Counted from the stretch's first letter, positions 21,116-32,790 are shown. The stretch: DNA of 64,000 nucleotides from Okapia johnstoni (GCA_024291935.2 CM044322.1:22443405-22507404), one strand, 5' to 3'. Made by a program: numbers and translations. The notes: generated by a model not told the origin, from the letters alone.

Positions 21116-21766
21116 AAAACCTTCTTCCAAATACAGGACTGACCACAGCTCCATCCTCATCCTGGTGGGATTCAGTGTCGACTCACATGCCACCCACATG
21201 AGCCCACCCCCTTCCTCAGAGGCCCGTCCTTAGACAGTTCTAAACAAGCGTGAGTTCATCTTTACTTTGGACAGGAGTCCATCTCCATATAGACACACCT
21301 CCCCAAGTCAGTGTGTCCCCTGGGATCCCACAGAAGAACGAAAGCCCTCTCTCAAGGCTTCCGTTCAATTATTTAGCATGGGTGCGCTTGGACTCTGAGT
21401 CTTCAGTTCCTTAGACTAAAAGCATTTTATTCTTTCAGCTGGTCCCTGTAACTCACAGCTCCCAATTCTTTGCCATCCCGGGCATTCTTTTCTGAACATA
21501 CCTTTTGTCTCCTGTGCTGTTTAAGGGTGAGATTCATGCTTGAAAACCACAGTCCAACACAAAATACTGTAGAAGTGTCACATCCCTTCTTTTAGCCGCT
21601 ATATAATACCCAATCTAGAACCCACTCAAGCTTTTCCCTGACTCTGTTTGCGTGTGTGTTTGTCATCACATCATTGGTTTATAGTGAACTTACAGTCAGT
21701 GAAAACCCTTATGCGTTTTCTATATGCACTGCCAACAAGCCATCCCTCCCTTATCTGTATTTTTGC
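21116..21766. other. Unique stretch, no gene seen
   Basis: About 650 bases with no recognisable repeat and no notable open frame. Confidence 0.35.
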
Positions 21767-21767
21767 T

Positions 21768-21965
21768 GTTAATTTTTATTTCTTACTGAGGTATAGTTGA
21801 TTTACAGTGTTGTGTTAGTTACTGGTGTTTAGCAAAGTGATTCAGATATATACATATGTGAACATATAAATGCTTTTTCAAATTCTTTTCCATTATAGGT
21901 TATTACAAAGTATTGAATTTATTTTCCTGTGCTATACAGTAAATCCTTGTTGCTTTTCTAACCTC
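21768..21965 (-). mobile_element. L1 3' end, antisense
   Basis: The + strand carries 'atttcttactgaggtatagt', 'tgatttacagtgttgtgtta', 'gtgattcagatatatacata', 'ttccattataggttattaca' and 'tttcctgtgctatacagtaa', the reverse complement of the usual artiodactyl L1 3' end. Same L1 region as at 20675, opposite strand. Confidence 0.85.
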
Positions 21966-22349
21966 CTTGTTCTTTTACTTAAACAGTTCGCTTCACTTTC
22001 CTGTATTGCTAGTGAATTATCTGTTCAGGTCAGCCTGTGCATGTACTACAAGAGATTTCATAGAGTCCCCTCATCCCTTGCTTCTCCATACTCCTTTTGG
22101 AGCAAGCCCTACCTATGAACTTGTCTCATTGGTACTGGAGTCTCATTGTAATTCTCTAGGGTGAAGGAACAGGGTAATGTCCTAAGTGAGGAGCCAGAGT
22201 TCAGGTAGACAGAGCCTCTGTGAAGATGCCTGCTTGGGCAGCCAAAGGAGGCCCCTCTGACTCCTGGATACTCATATCTGCTTGACAAGAAGGTCCAGGC
22301 AACATGGAGCCTGTAATGTCAAAGAATAAGAGTGTCTGTCATTTTCTGA

Positions 22350-22545
22350 CCAGTTACCAAGGCCGGGATATTATGCTAATGGCTTTCTTTAAGCTAAATC
22401 ATTTAATCCTTTTTACAAATCAACTAGGCAAAAATTAAACCCACTTCACAGATAAGAAAAGTGAGCTTTGAAGATAGTGCTAGTCTAGCTGGGATTAGAA
22501 CACAGTTCTGTCTGAAAGCAAACCTTAGCCATTCTACTTGGAACA
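22350..22545 (-). mobile_element. MIR SINE
   Basis: Reverse complement MIR: 'aaatcatttaatccttttta', 'acccacttcacagataagaa', 'aagtgagctttgaagatagt', 'gctgggattagaacacagtt'. Confidence 0.75.
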
Positions 22546-23255
22546 CTGAAAGTGTTCATTTGTAGATATAAGCTCTATTCTAAGGAGCAAGGTGAGACCC
22601 CAAGGTGTACAAGCATGCTATAAGAAACCCATCATAGACCCTCTCGGTTGTCTCTCCCCTGCCCCCTGCACCCAGATTGTGGCAAGCCTTGCAGGATTAA
22701 TGGAATAAATGCATCCCTTGGATCCAGAGGACAGATAAGAGATACTCTCCAACCCAATTCCATTAGACATCATAGTGAGAGAAACAAGAATGTCCATTCC
22801 TGCCTGCTTCACAGGTTTGTATGAGATATAATAAACTGTATGAGACATAGTCAATTCATCAATCATACACTATTGACCCCCTACCAGATACTCAGCACCA
22901 AGTCAGCCTCTGAACCATGTAGCAGAAGCATCAGGTCTGGTCTGAGCCCTGCAGGGCCCTAGTAGGGGGAAAAGACTTATACACCACAAACAGAAAAAGA
23001 AAGAAATGGGACGGTGAATTATCAGGAGCCAAATTCTGAGAAGTGAATGCTCAGTACTATAGGAATTAGTTTACCAGGTTTTGTGAAATAGGTGGGACTC
23101 AGAGGAGGTCCTCATGGGTGGATGGGTTATACATGAGGGCCGCAAATGGGAGGAAAGTCTGTAAAAGAGGGAAGCAAGACATATGTAAGCGTGCTTTGGA
23201 AGCCTGAAGAGTCATGCTGCAAGTGCAAGGTGTTCTTAAATGCACATAATATCTT
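22546..23255. other. Unique stretch, no gene seen
   Basis: About 700 bases with no recognisable repeat. The frame at 22618-22866 (-) shows no domain. Confidence 0.35.
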
Positions 23256-23293
23256 GGTTGCTGTTGTTTGGCCGCCAAGTCGTGTCCAACTCA
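23256..23293 (-). mobile_element. Very short Bov-A end fragment
   Basis: The string 'gttgctgttgtttggccgcc' followed by 'aagtcgtgtccaactc' resembles the reversed 3' end of BovB/Bov-tA copies (compare 61525). Only about 38 bases match, so it could be a severely truncated insertion or chance. Confidence 0.4.
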
Positions 23294-23619
23294 ATATCAT
23301 GGTTATTCTTACCCAAATCTGGATCTCTGACAACCACCCTAATATGCACGATCCTGAGCCCACCACCCCTCCTCACTCATCTGTGGTTTCTGGTCCCACC
23401 CCTCCGGTTGAAACCGGCTCTCCTGCTTGTAAAACATGGAGAGAGTTGATCTCAGGAGACCAAGTTCTTCAGGACATTTACTTCCAGGGGTGGGTGGGAT
23501 CGGGGCTGGGGATGGAAGCAGACACGTCTCCCTCTGGGCTTGCCAAAAGGATACTTTTTCTGGTCCTAAATTTACACACAGTGAAAGCATCCCCTCAAGA
23601 CCAGAGAGCGGCTGTCAAG

Positions 23620-23875
23620 AAAAAAAAAAAAAGCCTCGGCAGCAGGTGGAGTGTGGGGGTGGGAAAGAGGCTGGCAGGGAAGACAGACAAGCGGGAGCAA
23701 GAGAGGGGCAAAGAGGCACAGGAGAGGAGCCTGGAGGGAAGACGGGAAGGGTGGGGAGGGGAGGGGGAGGGGGAAAGAACAGGTAGGTGTGTGCATGTGG
23801 AAGGGGCAGAAATAGAGAGGGAGAAAGATAAAGTCAGAGAAAGCAGAGGTCCAGTAGGGGGAAGAGAAGGAAGAC
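23620..23875. repeat. A-run followed by polypurine, G-quadruplex-prone tract
   Basis: A run of 13 A (23620-23632) is followed by about 240 bases of almost pure purine on the + strand. At 23736-23773 seven runs of three to five G occur with one- to five-base spacers, a classical G-quadruplex pattern. The window's longest frame (23146-23883, 245 codons) owes its right half to this tract and reads as Lys/Arg/Glu/Gly low complexity. The opposite strand is also open over much of it. I do not call either a gene. Confidence 0.8.
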
Positions 23876-24506
23876 GTGTGTAGTGTGGCAGCTACCTTAA
23901 TCTCTTTAAATTTTCCCTCATTGATTAGGGATTTGCAGCAAAATCCCTCTCTCTGGGAAGATATTGGCTTTACTCCTGCTCTGCTGTCAGATGAGGGAGG
24001 CCGCTCTCTGGGTGGGGCTGGCCGTGCAGAGCAAAGCAGGATGAGGAGACGGTCTTGGAAGCCTCCTTCTTGTCCAATGCACCACAATCCACCTCAACAG
24101 GGAAGCCTCCCTTGCTGTCCCTGAAAGAAAGTGCTCCTCCAGTGCCCCCACCCTGCTCTGAGCTCCCACTTCAATATCTGGTTATCTCTATATCTTCCAG
24201 AATGTAGTAGCTTGAAAGAATGACTACTTGATCAATTCTCATGAGTCCTAGGAGTGCGAATTCAGACAGGCTGGTGGGATGGCTCACCTCTGTTCCTCAC
24301 CATGTCAGAGGGCGTTGGAATACCCGAGGAGCTTCTTCACTGGCGTGCTTAGCTCCCACGAGGATGGCCCCACTGGGTTGTTTTTGTTGGAACTTCATTC
24401 CCACTGTTGACTCCTTCCCTGGCTCCCCTCCAGGTAGTCATCGGGGTAGCAGGAGCTCAGGAAATGCATGTTGCAGGAATGAATGTGACTAATGAATGGA
24501 CTGAGA
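23876..24506. other. Unique stretch, no gene seen
   Basis: About 630 bases, slightly G/C-rich, without recognisable domains in any frame. Confidence 0.35.
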
Positions 24507-24678
24507 GACTTCCCTGGTGGTCCAGTGGTTAAGACTTCACCTTCCAATGCAAGGGATGCAGGTTCAATCCATGATTGGGAAGCTAAGACTCCCACATGTC
24601 CCATGGCCAAAAAAACAAAACAAAAGCAATATTGTGACAAATTCAATAAGGACTTAAATAAACAGAAATGTTTTTAAA
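24507..24678 (+). mobile_element. CHR-2-type SINE, short form with long tail
   Basis: Starts 'gacttccctggtggtccagt', then 'ggttaagacttcaccttcca', 'gggatgcaggttcaatccat', 'cccatggccaaaaaaacaaa', and the typical tail 'agcaatattgtgacaaattc' and 'aataaggacttaaataaaca'. Confidence 0.9.
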
Positions 24679-25129
24679 GAATGCCGACTATTTAAGGTAA
24701 CGCCCAGATCCAAGGGCTCTGAGCGTTGTGAGAGTGACAACACACCCTGGCACAGGCTCTGCCAGCTGGCCTCTGACTGGGCATGAGGAGACGAAGCCCA
24801 GTGTCTTTGGGACAAGCCGTGGAGAGACCAGCATCAAGGCCGCTCCCATGAGCCTGCCTCTCACACCAGGTGCCTTGCATCATTTGGAGTCTCCTCCCCT
24901 ATCTCTAGGCCCCGTTTCTGGTTCTGCTTCTTCTAGAAGCCACCACTGAGTCAGCAGAGAAGGGAATGAACTCTCCCACACTTCCATGAACCCAAGGAGC
25001 TGTGTTCTTCGGCTCCTTTCTCATCCGCTTCTAACTACCTCCTTGATGTCTACCATAATACTGGGCTTTTTTTTTTTCTTTAGATCCCCATAAATATTGA
25101 GTGAACAGAAACTTGGCATTTGGTATTTA
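24679..25129. other. Unique stretch with a T-run
   Basis: No gene or body of a repeat seen. A run of T (about 25067-25078) could be a worn antisense retroposon tail. Confidence 0.35.
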
Positions 25130-25285
25130 AAGTTCTTTCATAACCACTTAATCCTCCTTGATCTAAGTCTGGGAGGAATACAGGGCACTTTACCGATGGA
25201 GAGACCAAGGCACACAGAAAGGTGAAAGGATTTCTCAAGGTTACACAACCTTAAGGTCAGTGACACTAAGGAGATCAATCCGTGA
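25130..25285 (-). mobile_element. MIR SINE
   Basis: Reverse complement MIR: 'cataaccacttaatcctcct', 'gcactttaccgatggagaga', 'ccaaggcacacagaaaggtg' and 'ggatttctcaaggttacaca'. The 'ggagagaccaaggcacaga...aaggttacaca' order is diagnostic. Confidence 0.75.
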
Positions 25286-26129
25286 GAGATACGATGTAGG
25301 CTGACAGAGTGGGTGACCTCCCCACAGGGCTCAGGGCTGCCTCGGGAGCTGTTCCCTGTTCACGGTGCTGGCTGGGGCACTGTGGGAGCCGATCAAACAG
25401 CTCACCACCAAATGACAGAGCATTGATTCGTTTCACTGTGTGCCCGTCTCCCAGTCATGCTTTACTCCCCAAGCTGATCAGGAGGTCTGATTCACATCTC
25501 ACATGGCTCTTCATCAGCACCCCTTGCTTGTTCAACCCCCTCATTTGAGAGGTGTGGAAATTGAGTCCAGAGAGGGGACAACACTGATTTAGAGGCACTC
25601 AGGTCCCCCACACTCTATGCATCTGGGTCAGGAGTCACCAGTTTTCCAGCTTTCTCTCCTATTAAGATGGAACTCCAGGTCTAGCTTCAAAATTTATACT
25701 TAGAAAAAAGAAATTTAGAATGGTGATGAAGAAAAAAAAAAAACCCTCTTTCCCAACTTAGCAAACATCACTTAGATTGAGAATCCCTCACTGAACATTT
25801 GCTGGCTTCCTCTGGCCCAGCTCAGCTCACAGTGCCTGGAAAATGCATCTACAAGCACCCAGCACAGCACCCTATGCTTTAAGGTGCTTTAGACTTGTTT
25901 TTCTTCCCTCTTTTCCTCCAGTCTGGTCTGTTTCTTGAAATGGGCTCCAGGGATTGGCAGGAGAGTGAAGGAGAAATTTTGTCTCCTGATATCGATTTTG
26001 GAGTAAAGAGAATTCCCTATTTGTGAGCCTCTGCTTTCAAGGAATCATTGGAAATGTGTTTATCAGTGTTGGAAGTCAGCTACACTCACCAGGGCTGCCC
26101 CTATACTGGTGGTGGTGAGGACGCTGTAC
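25286..26129. other. Unique stretch, no gene seen
   Basis: About 840 bases. A weak MIR-like minus fragment may lie at 25555-25620 ('gaaattgagtccagagaggg'). An A-run is present at 25730-25742. Confidence 0.35.
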
Positions 26130-26240
26130 TGTATACAGAAGTCCATATACAATGTTGTACACATGAAACGAACATAACGTTATTAAGTTACTTCAATGAA
26201 GAAAGAAGAACAGAAGTGAAAGGAAAAGAAAAGAAAAGCA
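26130..26240 (+). mobile_element. Probable old L1 3' tail
   Basis: Text 'tgttgtacacatgaaacgaa', 'cataacgttattaagttact', 'tcaatgaagaaag' followed by A/G-rich repeats resembles the L1 end 'gtaaatcaactatacttcaataaa'. Short and diverged. Confidence 0.45.
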
Positions 26241-27564
26241 AAGAAAGCCAGCCTGACCCAGGCAGGGTTTGAGTTATGATGGAAAGCACTGGAGGAGGAA
26301 GGAAAAGGAAGTGGTCTGGTCAGATCCTGGCATGGGCTCCAAAAATGTCCAAACTCCTGAGACCACTTGAGAATGTTGTCTTTATCTGATGGAAGGTTTC
26401 AGAAGGTGCTTGGCACCTCCTCACACAAATGGCCATTTCTCAGCCAGGTCTTTTCCGCTGGTGATTTAAAGGCTGTGCTCCCAGGGGGCAAGGGTGGGTT
26501 TTACTCTGTCCTCAGCAAGAGTCACTCTGGGCCCTCCTGGAGGTCCCCACAGAGCACACAGCACCGACTGACCCACTCTCAGGGCTGTCTCCACCATAAA
26601 AGTCTGAGCTCCAGTGGCTCTCATCCTCAGGGAGGAGGAGTTGTGAATGGACACTGGTAGACCAGTTTCATGGCTCCTTGTCTCAGTTCTCCTCCTGGAA
26701 GGTTGGTGGCAAGTTGCATCTCCTCGCCTTGACTCCATGACAGCCAAGAGCTGAGTCTGGAGGGGCAGAGGCAGGCTGTGGGGAGGTGAGAGCCACCCCC
26801 TGCCACTTTGCCGGTGAGAGTGCAATGGCCTTGGCTCCTAACCTGGAGGTATGGGGGTGCTGATTGAGACCCGGACCCCTGGAGCAGGGTGCAGGAGGCC
26901 TCGGACCCTGGGGGCTTGTGACGTGACTCAGTCATCGAAGGTCAGCCGTCTGCAAGGTGTGGGGGCACCGAGGGGAGGCAGTTGCTTGGCTGTTGGTTCT
27001 GCTTCTCTCCATTCCCTCGTTATCCTGGGACCCTCCCTCACAAATGCCCCCACACCCACAGAGTCCATATCTCCTCGTTTCCGGCTGACATGACAGACAG
27101 CTCTGCTCTGAGGGGCTGTCACTATGTGAGGGTCAGTCACCTCTCCTCCAATGACCCCTCCACTCCAGAGTGGGCTAACTGGCACAGGTGAGTCAACTTG
27201 AGGCCTACTCAGGTGGACGCTTGAACTGAGTACCTCGGTGAACTCAGGACCCTTGAGCAGTGACTCTGAGTTCAGGACTAAACTGTAACCAGGAGCTGGG
27301 CTCTTGGGCAGCTGAGTTCATGGAGTTGGGAGATTTTTACTGAGAGGTCACTGGTTCAGACCCAGCTGTGGTCGGCAGGAACTGAAAAATGATTTTATCT
27401 GACAGCTGATGGCCTTCCTGCATTAGCTGGGGAGGGGTCTCTGGACTGCCCCACCATGCAGGCAAAGTCAATGTTGGATTGTCTGTGTGGCACCCTGGGG
27501 CTTTTGCAGGACTGGCTTGGAGCTTGGTGAACTGATGGAGGCTTGGGAGAAATTAGAAAAATAT

Positions 27565-27565
<1 letters not shown>
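26241..27565. other. Unique stretch, no gene seen
   Basis: About 1.3 kb of relatively G/C-rich unique DNA. Open frames lie on both strands (26367-26660 +, 26466-26935 -, 26851-27191 +, 26928-27185 -). They overlap each other and none has a domain or a credible start context that singles it out. If an exon hides in the window this is one of the more plausible places, but nothing shows it. Confidence 0.35.

Positions 27566-27602
<37 letters not shown>
27566..27602. repeat. CA dinucleotide microsatellite with CG edge
   Basis: About fifteen perfect CA units at 27572-27602, preceded by 'acgcgcg', so an alternating purine/pyrimidine tract of about 37 bases. Such tracts favour Z-DNA. No SINE body adjoins. 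Confidence 0.97.
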
Positions 27603-27604
<2 letters not shown>

Positions 27605-27609
27605 ATGCA

Positions 27610-28239
27610 CTGCGACCTTCTTCCTCCCCTACCCCTGTAAGAACCAATTTTTAAAAGGCGCCCTGTCTGGGCAGATTCCTCACAGCTTCATGTTTTAGTA
27701 TGATTCTACGTCTATTTCTGGGAGTCACCCTCCTGCATAGGACACATGAGTTGGTGAACAGAACACTGGCTGGATCCCAGCATCTTTGATCCCTGGGGCC
27801 GGCAATGTTGGCAACACAACTTGCAGACCAATACATGGCAGCCCTGAGCCGGAACCCCCATACCATCTCTCACCCAGCCCCAAAGAGCCTCATCACTGTG
27901 CTTCTCAATGACAGCTCAGAACCAAAGGGGACAAACCTCTCCTAGACTTCTTTGTTACTTTCTCCTCCCAGGTGAGGACATTGGTGAGATGAGATGCCCG
28001 AGGTGTCCCTACTCAGGGAATGACCAGAGTGACACGCTCATGTAAGGTTACAGATGGCTCTGTGCTAACACTAATGGAAGGAGCAGCAGTAAGAACAATC
28101 GTCACAATAGTTAAACAGCAAAATACCTGCCTGAATTTCCAAACTACTTTTGCACGCATGTCCCATCCTCCTTGAGAGGAACCAGGATAATGAGCAGATA
28201 TCTCATAGCCCTCACTGGCATCTTTCTGTTTTGAGGAGC
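27610..28239. other. Unique stretch, no gene seen
   Basis: About 630 bases with no recognisable repeat or domain. The frame at 27651-27866 (-) shows nothing familiar. Confidence 0.35.
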
Positions 28240-28425
28240 AGCCTAGTGTGGTGGTGAGAATGGAGTTAAAAGTTGGGATGATCTGGGTTTGAATCCCAAC
28301 TTTTGCTTATAACTACCTGAGTGACAGTTTAATAGCTTCTCTGAGTCTTAGTTTAATTGCAAAATGGGCACAATGCAACTTGCTTTATAGGTTTATTGGT
28401 AAAATGAAATAAAAATTTTTCCTGC
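28240..28425 (+). mobile_element. MIR SINE
   Basis: Order: 'gcctagtgtggtggtgagaa', 'gatgatctgggtttgaatcc' with 'caacttttgcttataactac', 'ctgagtcttagtttaattgc' and 'aaaatgggcacaatgcaact'. Good MIR layout. Confidence 0.78.
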
Positions 28426-29397
28426 TGGGATTGGACAAAAGATGAATTAATAAGAAAAATTTTGGAGCCCAAATGAGGAATTTACTTTCTGGAAGAAGCA
28501 GAGTGATAATAGGGTGGGTCTAAAAGAGGCTGAATTGTGCTCTGATTCACTTCATGGAACATCTGTGAGGCACAGGCTGCCCATCAAGCACTGTGTCAGG
28601 CATGAGCTGCAACACTGGGCAAGCTACCTTGCCTGCCCTGCAGGGTCTTAGTAATGACAATCCCAATGAACTCTAACCCTGAGTCAGTCATCAGTATCCA
28701 AACAGAGGCATGGAGCCAAAGCAGGAAGAGACCACAGCCACTGGTTGGAAACTTCTGTTGGAAATGGTAGAAGAGACTTATTGAGATAAATCTTAAAAGT
28801 GTTTGACAGATGGCGACTGGATGAAAGGAAGGAGGTAGCATTCCAAGAAGAGGGTAGAACTCTGATGCAAGTACCAAATGTGAAGGAGTGAAGTAATCCT
28901 TGGGATACATACACCAAGTCATGGTCCTCAAGTCAGTGACCTGGAAACTGTGAGGTCCTCATTAGAGACTGGGTTGGAGAGGGCAGAGTTCCCTCTCAAG
29001 ATGATAACAAAGGACAACATTCTGACTTAGTGTGTATTATTTAATATAGACCCCTGAATCACCTTCTCTCCAAGACAGAGTGGGGCTCACCTTTTTCTGT
29101 ATTCGTGCATTCTCTATAATATCCATTCTTTATATTTACCAGTTTTAGATACTTGCCAAACATCTAAGACTTTCTGGAGCTAAAATCAGGGTCTTACTCT
29201 TGAAGAGTTTCACTTAAAACATCTTTTACAGCTCACATCAGGGGGGAGTTGGGGACCTCAGTGCTACAAAAGGCAATAAGCCAGAAGGATTTGGGGGACT
29301 TCACAGAAATGCTCTAAAGCAGTTAGGGAAGGCACAAAAGGAATATCTAGCTGTGTCAGGTCATCATGCCATTGTGCCTGAAGATTATAAACCTTCT
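28426..29397. other. Unique stretch, no gene seen
   Basis: About 970 bases. The minus-strand frames at 28596-28931 and 28684-28917 overlap in different phases and show no domain. Confidence 0.35.
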
Positions 29398-29530
29398 GGG
29401 AATTCCCCAGCAGTCCAGTGGTTAGGACTCAATGCTTTCATTGCTGGGACCCAGGTTCGATCCCTTTGTGGGGAAACTTAGATCCTGCAAGCTGGGCTGC
29501 ATGGTCAAATTAAAACAGAAAAGAGAGAGG
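29398..29530 (+). mobile_element. CHR-2-type SINE, short form
   Basis: Starts 'gggaattccccagcagtcca', then 'gtggttaggactcaatgctt', 'gggacccaggttcgatccct' and 'gatcctgcaagctgggctgc', with an A/G-rich end. Confidence 0.88.
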
Positions 29531-30202
29531 GGAAGAGAATAAGTCTTCTGGGATGGGGAAAAGTCACACCCTTCAAGCAGTATTTCACATACTAGAGTAA
29601 AGAGGAAAATATTGTCTTGTAGAGATACATGTTCTCAAGGACTCTATAATGCTAAATTCTTTCTATTATAATGGTACTTAAATTTATACAAACATAAAAC
29701 TAACTATAGATTCTCAAAACTTGGAAACCTTACATAATTATAAAACAAAAATAAATTTATAAACTTATGAAAACTAAAAAGAATCCACATTCAAATGAAT
29801 CACATTGATTTAATATGATATGCTGTCGTTTTGCTCAGAATAAAGAGCAAGTCTGACTACTGTAATACAGTGCCAATTCTTCTGACTTGAAGATATCTGT
29901 ATATATTGTGTAATAACCAGTCTTTCCACACTTGTCTCTTTTTTGTTGTTGTTAAACTCAAGACTCAGAAAGCTGAACTAATTACTTCCGTGAAGTTATA
30001 GCAAGATAGCATAACTTCTCATAAAGAGAAGTTTGTATTATTCCTCTCTTGTATTATTCCATCTTCTTCTTCCTTACTCCTACCTTTTAGTCCCTACCCA
30101 TGCCCGTAATCGAGTGGATGTTTTGAATGTGTCCTTGGATATCTGTTTGCTTGTGAAATATACAGCTGCTTTGTGGTTTGATTTTAATTTATGTAAATGA
30201 GA
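29531..30202. other. AT-rich unique stretch
   Basis: About 670 bases of AT-rich DNA. A weak MIR-like minus fragment may lie at 29955-30005 ('ctcagaaagctgaactaatt'). A small hairpin (aacttctc/gagaagtt, 30013-30033) is present but not followed by anything suggesting a terminator or RNA gene. Confidence 0.35.
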
Positions 30203-30703
30203 CAGTATATTAAAAAGCAGAGGCATCACTTTGTGGACAGAAGTCCGTATAGTCAAAGCTATGTTTTTTTCTAGTAATCATGTACAGGTGTGAGAGTTGG
30301 ACCATAAAGAAGGCTGAGCACTGAAGAACTGATGGCTTCAAACTGTAGTGCTGGAGAAGACTCTCAAGAGTAACAACCTTGGGCAGCAAGGAGATCAAAC
30401 CAGTCAAGCCTAAAATCAACCCTGAATATTCATTGGAAGGACTGATGCTGAAGATGAAGCTCCAATCCTTTGGCCACCTGATGTGAAGAGCCAACTCATT
30501 GGAAAAGATCCTGTTGCTGAGAAAGATTAAATGTGAAAGGAGAAGGAGCCGGCAGAGGATGAGACGGTTAGATAGTATCACCTACTCAATGGACATGAGT
30601 TTGAGCAAGCTCTGGGAGATGGTGAAGGACAGGGAAGCCTGGTGTGCAGCAGTACATGGGGTTGCAAAGAGTCAGATACGACTCAGCAATTGTACAACAA
30701 CAG
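30203..30703 (+). mobile_element. BovB LINE, 3' end with reverse-transcriptase C-terminal remnant
   Basis: Sense BovB 3' sequence: 'aaaaagcagaggcatcactt', 'gtgagagttggaccataaag', 'gatgctgaagatgaagctcc', 'gcagaggatgagacggttag', ending 'gcaaagagtcagatacgact'. The frame at 30499-30708 reads the RTE-type protein end (GRQR-like and HGVAKSQ-like text). Upstream frames are broken, including a stop in the 'cctgatgtgaagag' block. 5'-truncated and inactive. BovB is an RTE-clade LINE that supplies the 3' end of Bov-tA. Confidence 0.93.
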
Positions 30704-30859
30704 ACTGAGCAATAGACTTAATTCTATTTCCTACTTTTTCATTTACTGCATGTTTTTATGAACTACCCATGCTGTTGAGTGAACTTCAAAATAGACCTTC
30801 AAACTGTACATACAGCACCGTGCTCTGCATTGGCTACATTTTCATCAGCTTGTTTCCTA

Positions 30860-31870
30860 GGGAAAATACCTAGATCCCCTTTAATTTTCAGCAGCCACAA
30901 AAAAAGTTGCAGCAAATCTCATCCATTCACGGGATAGTTCCCCTAGAGTGTATCTCTAGGAATGGGCCTAGGGGGTGATAAAATACTTGCACAGAGATAA
31001 TTTTAATAAGGTGATTCTCTAGAGTGAATGTGCCAGTTTATATCCCAGTGGGAATGTATTAGATTTCTCTTCTTACTTGTCAGTCCTCGATAGTATCTGA
31101 ATTTAGTGTTTGCCAAATGATAGGTATAAAGTAATATATCATTGTTTTAATTAATACTTTTTCTAATTAACAGTGAGTTAATCATCTCTTTAAGTATTTC
31201 TCAGCTAGTTTGTTTTCCTTTGCTGTGAATTTTCTATCTGTAACTTTTGCCCAGTTTTAAACTGTTTTCTTTCTTGTAGATTGGCAGGATTCTTTTATAT
31301 CATAGATATTAATTTCTTATTGGTTTTGTACTTTGAGACATCACCTCCAAGTCTGTGATTTATCAGTTAATTTTGTTCTATGGAATCACCATTGATTTCT
31401 ACTCTTTCATTTTGATGTAGTTAAATCTATTAATTTTTTACTTTGTTATTTGTGCTTCTTAAGTGTTATTTAAAAAATGTTTTCCCAACTCAAAGTGACA
31501 AATATATTCTCATATTTTAAAAAATATATCATTAAAGGTATGAGGCTTTTAGTATATAACCTTTATCAGATTAATAAAGTTCTTTCTTTGCTTTTTGAAA
31601 GTTATTTTAAGTCATATATAGGTTTGTACTTGATTAAATGCTTTTTCTGAGTGTATCAGAATAATAATATAATCACTATATGAACATAGTGATTTAGAAT
31701 AAACTTTCATGTCAAACTAGCTTTTATTTCCTGGGATAAATCTTACTTGACTATAATCTTTTATATTTTAACTCACCTTTATATTCAGATAGGTAACATT
31801 TTATCTAGAACTTGTGTTTTTCAGTGCATAAGTAAAACAAATGACTTTTGTTCTTATCCTGTTCTTATGC
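30860..31870 (-). mobile_element. Old L1, antisense, left part (split by BovB)
   Basis: On the + strand: 'tagagtgtatctctaggaat', 'cagtgggaatgtattagatt', 'ttgtagattggcaggattct', then 'gattaaatgctttttctgag', 'ttcctgggataaatcttact'. This is the antisense order of L1 from its 3' region into ORF2. Highly diverged, no protein readable. Confidence 0.72.
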
Positions 31871-31872
31871 AG

Positions 31873-32482
31873 TTCTTGTTGTTGTTCAGGCACTCAGTCA
31901 TGTCCGACTCTTCGCAACTCCATAATCTGTAGCATGCCAGGCTTCCCTGTCCTTCAACATCTCCCAGAGTTTGCTCAAATTCATGTCCATTGAGTCAGTG
32001 ATGCCATCCAACCATCCTATCCTCTGTTGTCCCCTTCTCCTCTTGCTCTCAATTTTTCCCAGTATCAGGGTCTTTTCCAGTCAGTCAGTTCTTCACATCA
32101 GGTGGCCCAAGGATTGGAGTTTCAGCTTCAGCATCAGTCCTTTCAATGAATGTTCAGGGTTGATTTCCTTTTCGATTGACTGCTTTGATCTCCTTGCAGT
32201 CCAAGTTTACCCTCAAGAGTCTTCTCCAGAACCACAGTTCAAAAGCATCAATTCTTTGGCACTCAGCCTTCTTTATGGCCCGACTCTCACATCTGTACAT
32301 GACTACTGGAAAAACCATAGCTTTGACTATATGGACCTTTGTCAGCAAAGTGATATCTCTGCTTTTTAATATGCTGTCTAGATTTGTCATATTTTTTCTT
32401 CCATGGAGCAAGCGTGTTTCAGTTTTGTGGCTGCAGTCACTGTCCACAGTAATTTTGGAGCCCAAGAAAATAAAATCTGTCA
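31873..32482 (-). mobile_element. BovB LINE, 3' end, inserted in the old L1
   Basis: Reverse orientation: 'gttgttgttcaggcactcag', 'catctcccagagtttgctca', 'gtgatgccatccaaccatcc', 'gcagtccaagtttaccctca', 'gacttactgga'-like text up to 'cccaagaaaataaaatctgt'. The minus frame at 32154-32570 preserves RTE-type protein text near the C-terminus (ITLLTKVHIVKAMVFPVVMY-like), with stops elsewhere. L1 ORF2 text resumes after 32490, so BovB is the younger insertion. Confidence 0.93.
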
Positions 32483-32486
32483 CTAG

Positions 32487-32790
32487 ACTTACAGTAATAC
32501 TAGCCTTATGAAATAAGGTGGGCATCTTTCTTTTTCTATTTTTCTGGAACAATGTATATAATGTAGACATTATCTATTGCTGGACCACTTATCAGAATGT
32601 GCCTACATCAATGACCAGGCCTGGGATTCTTGAGACAGATTTCTTGAATGACCTTTTCAATATCTGTGTGAAATACTGTATTTTATATATTTTAAGGTTT
32701 ATCTCTTTCAGTTTTTCAATTTTATTGAAACGTAGCTAGTTATGATATTTTTAAAACTATCTGTTGTGATTAAATTTTTCTCCAAAAATT
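32487..32790 (-). mobile_element. Old L1, antisense, right part
   Basis: Continues the L1 after the BovB: 'actagccttatgaaataagg', 'tgggcatctttctttttcta', 'gaccaggcctgggattcttg', 'gatttcttgaatgacctttt', matching antisense ORF2 order. Confidence 0.7.

Noticed and set aside
23146..23883. Longest open frame (245 codons, + strand)
   Set aside because: The left half has no recognisable domain and crosses a Bov-A fragment, and the right half is Lys/Arg/Glu/Gly low complexity from a polypurine tract. The opposite strand is also open over much of it.
30013..30033. Hairpin aacttctc/gagaagtt as a terminator or RNA gene
   Set aside because: An eight-base stem in AT-rich eukaryotic DNA is expected by chance, and no flanking RNA gene is seen.
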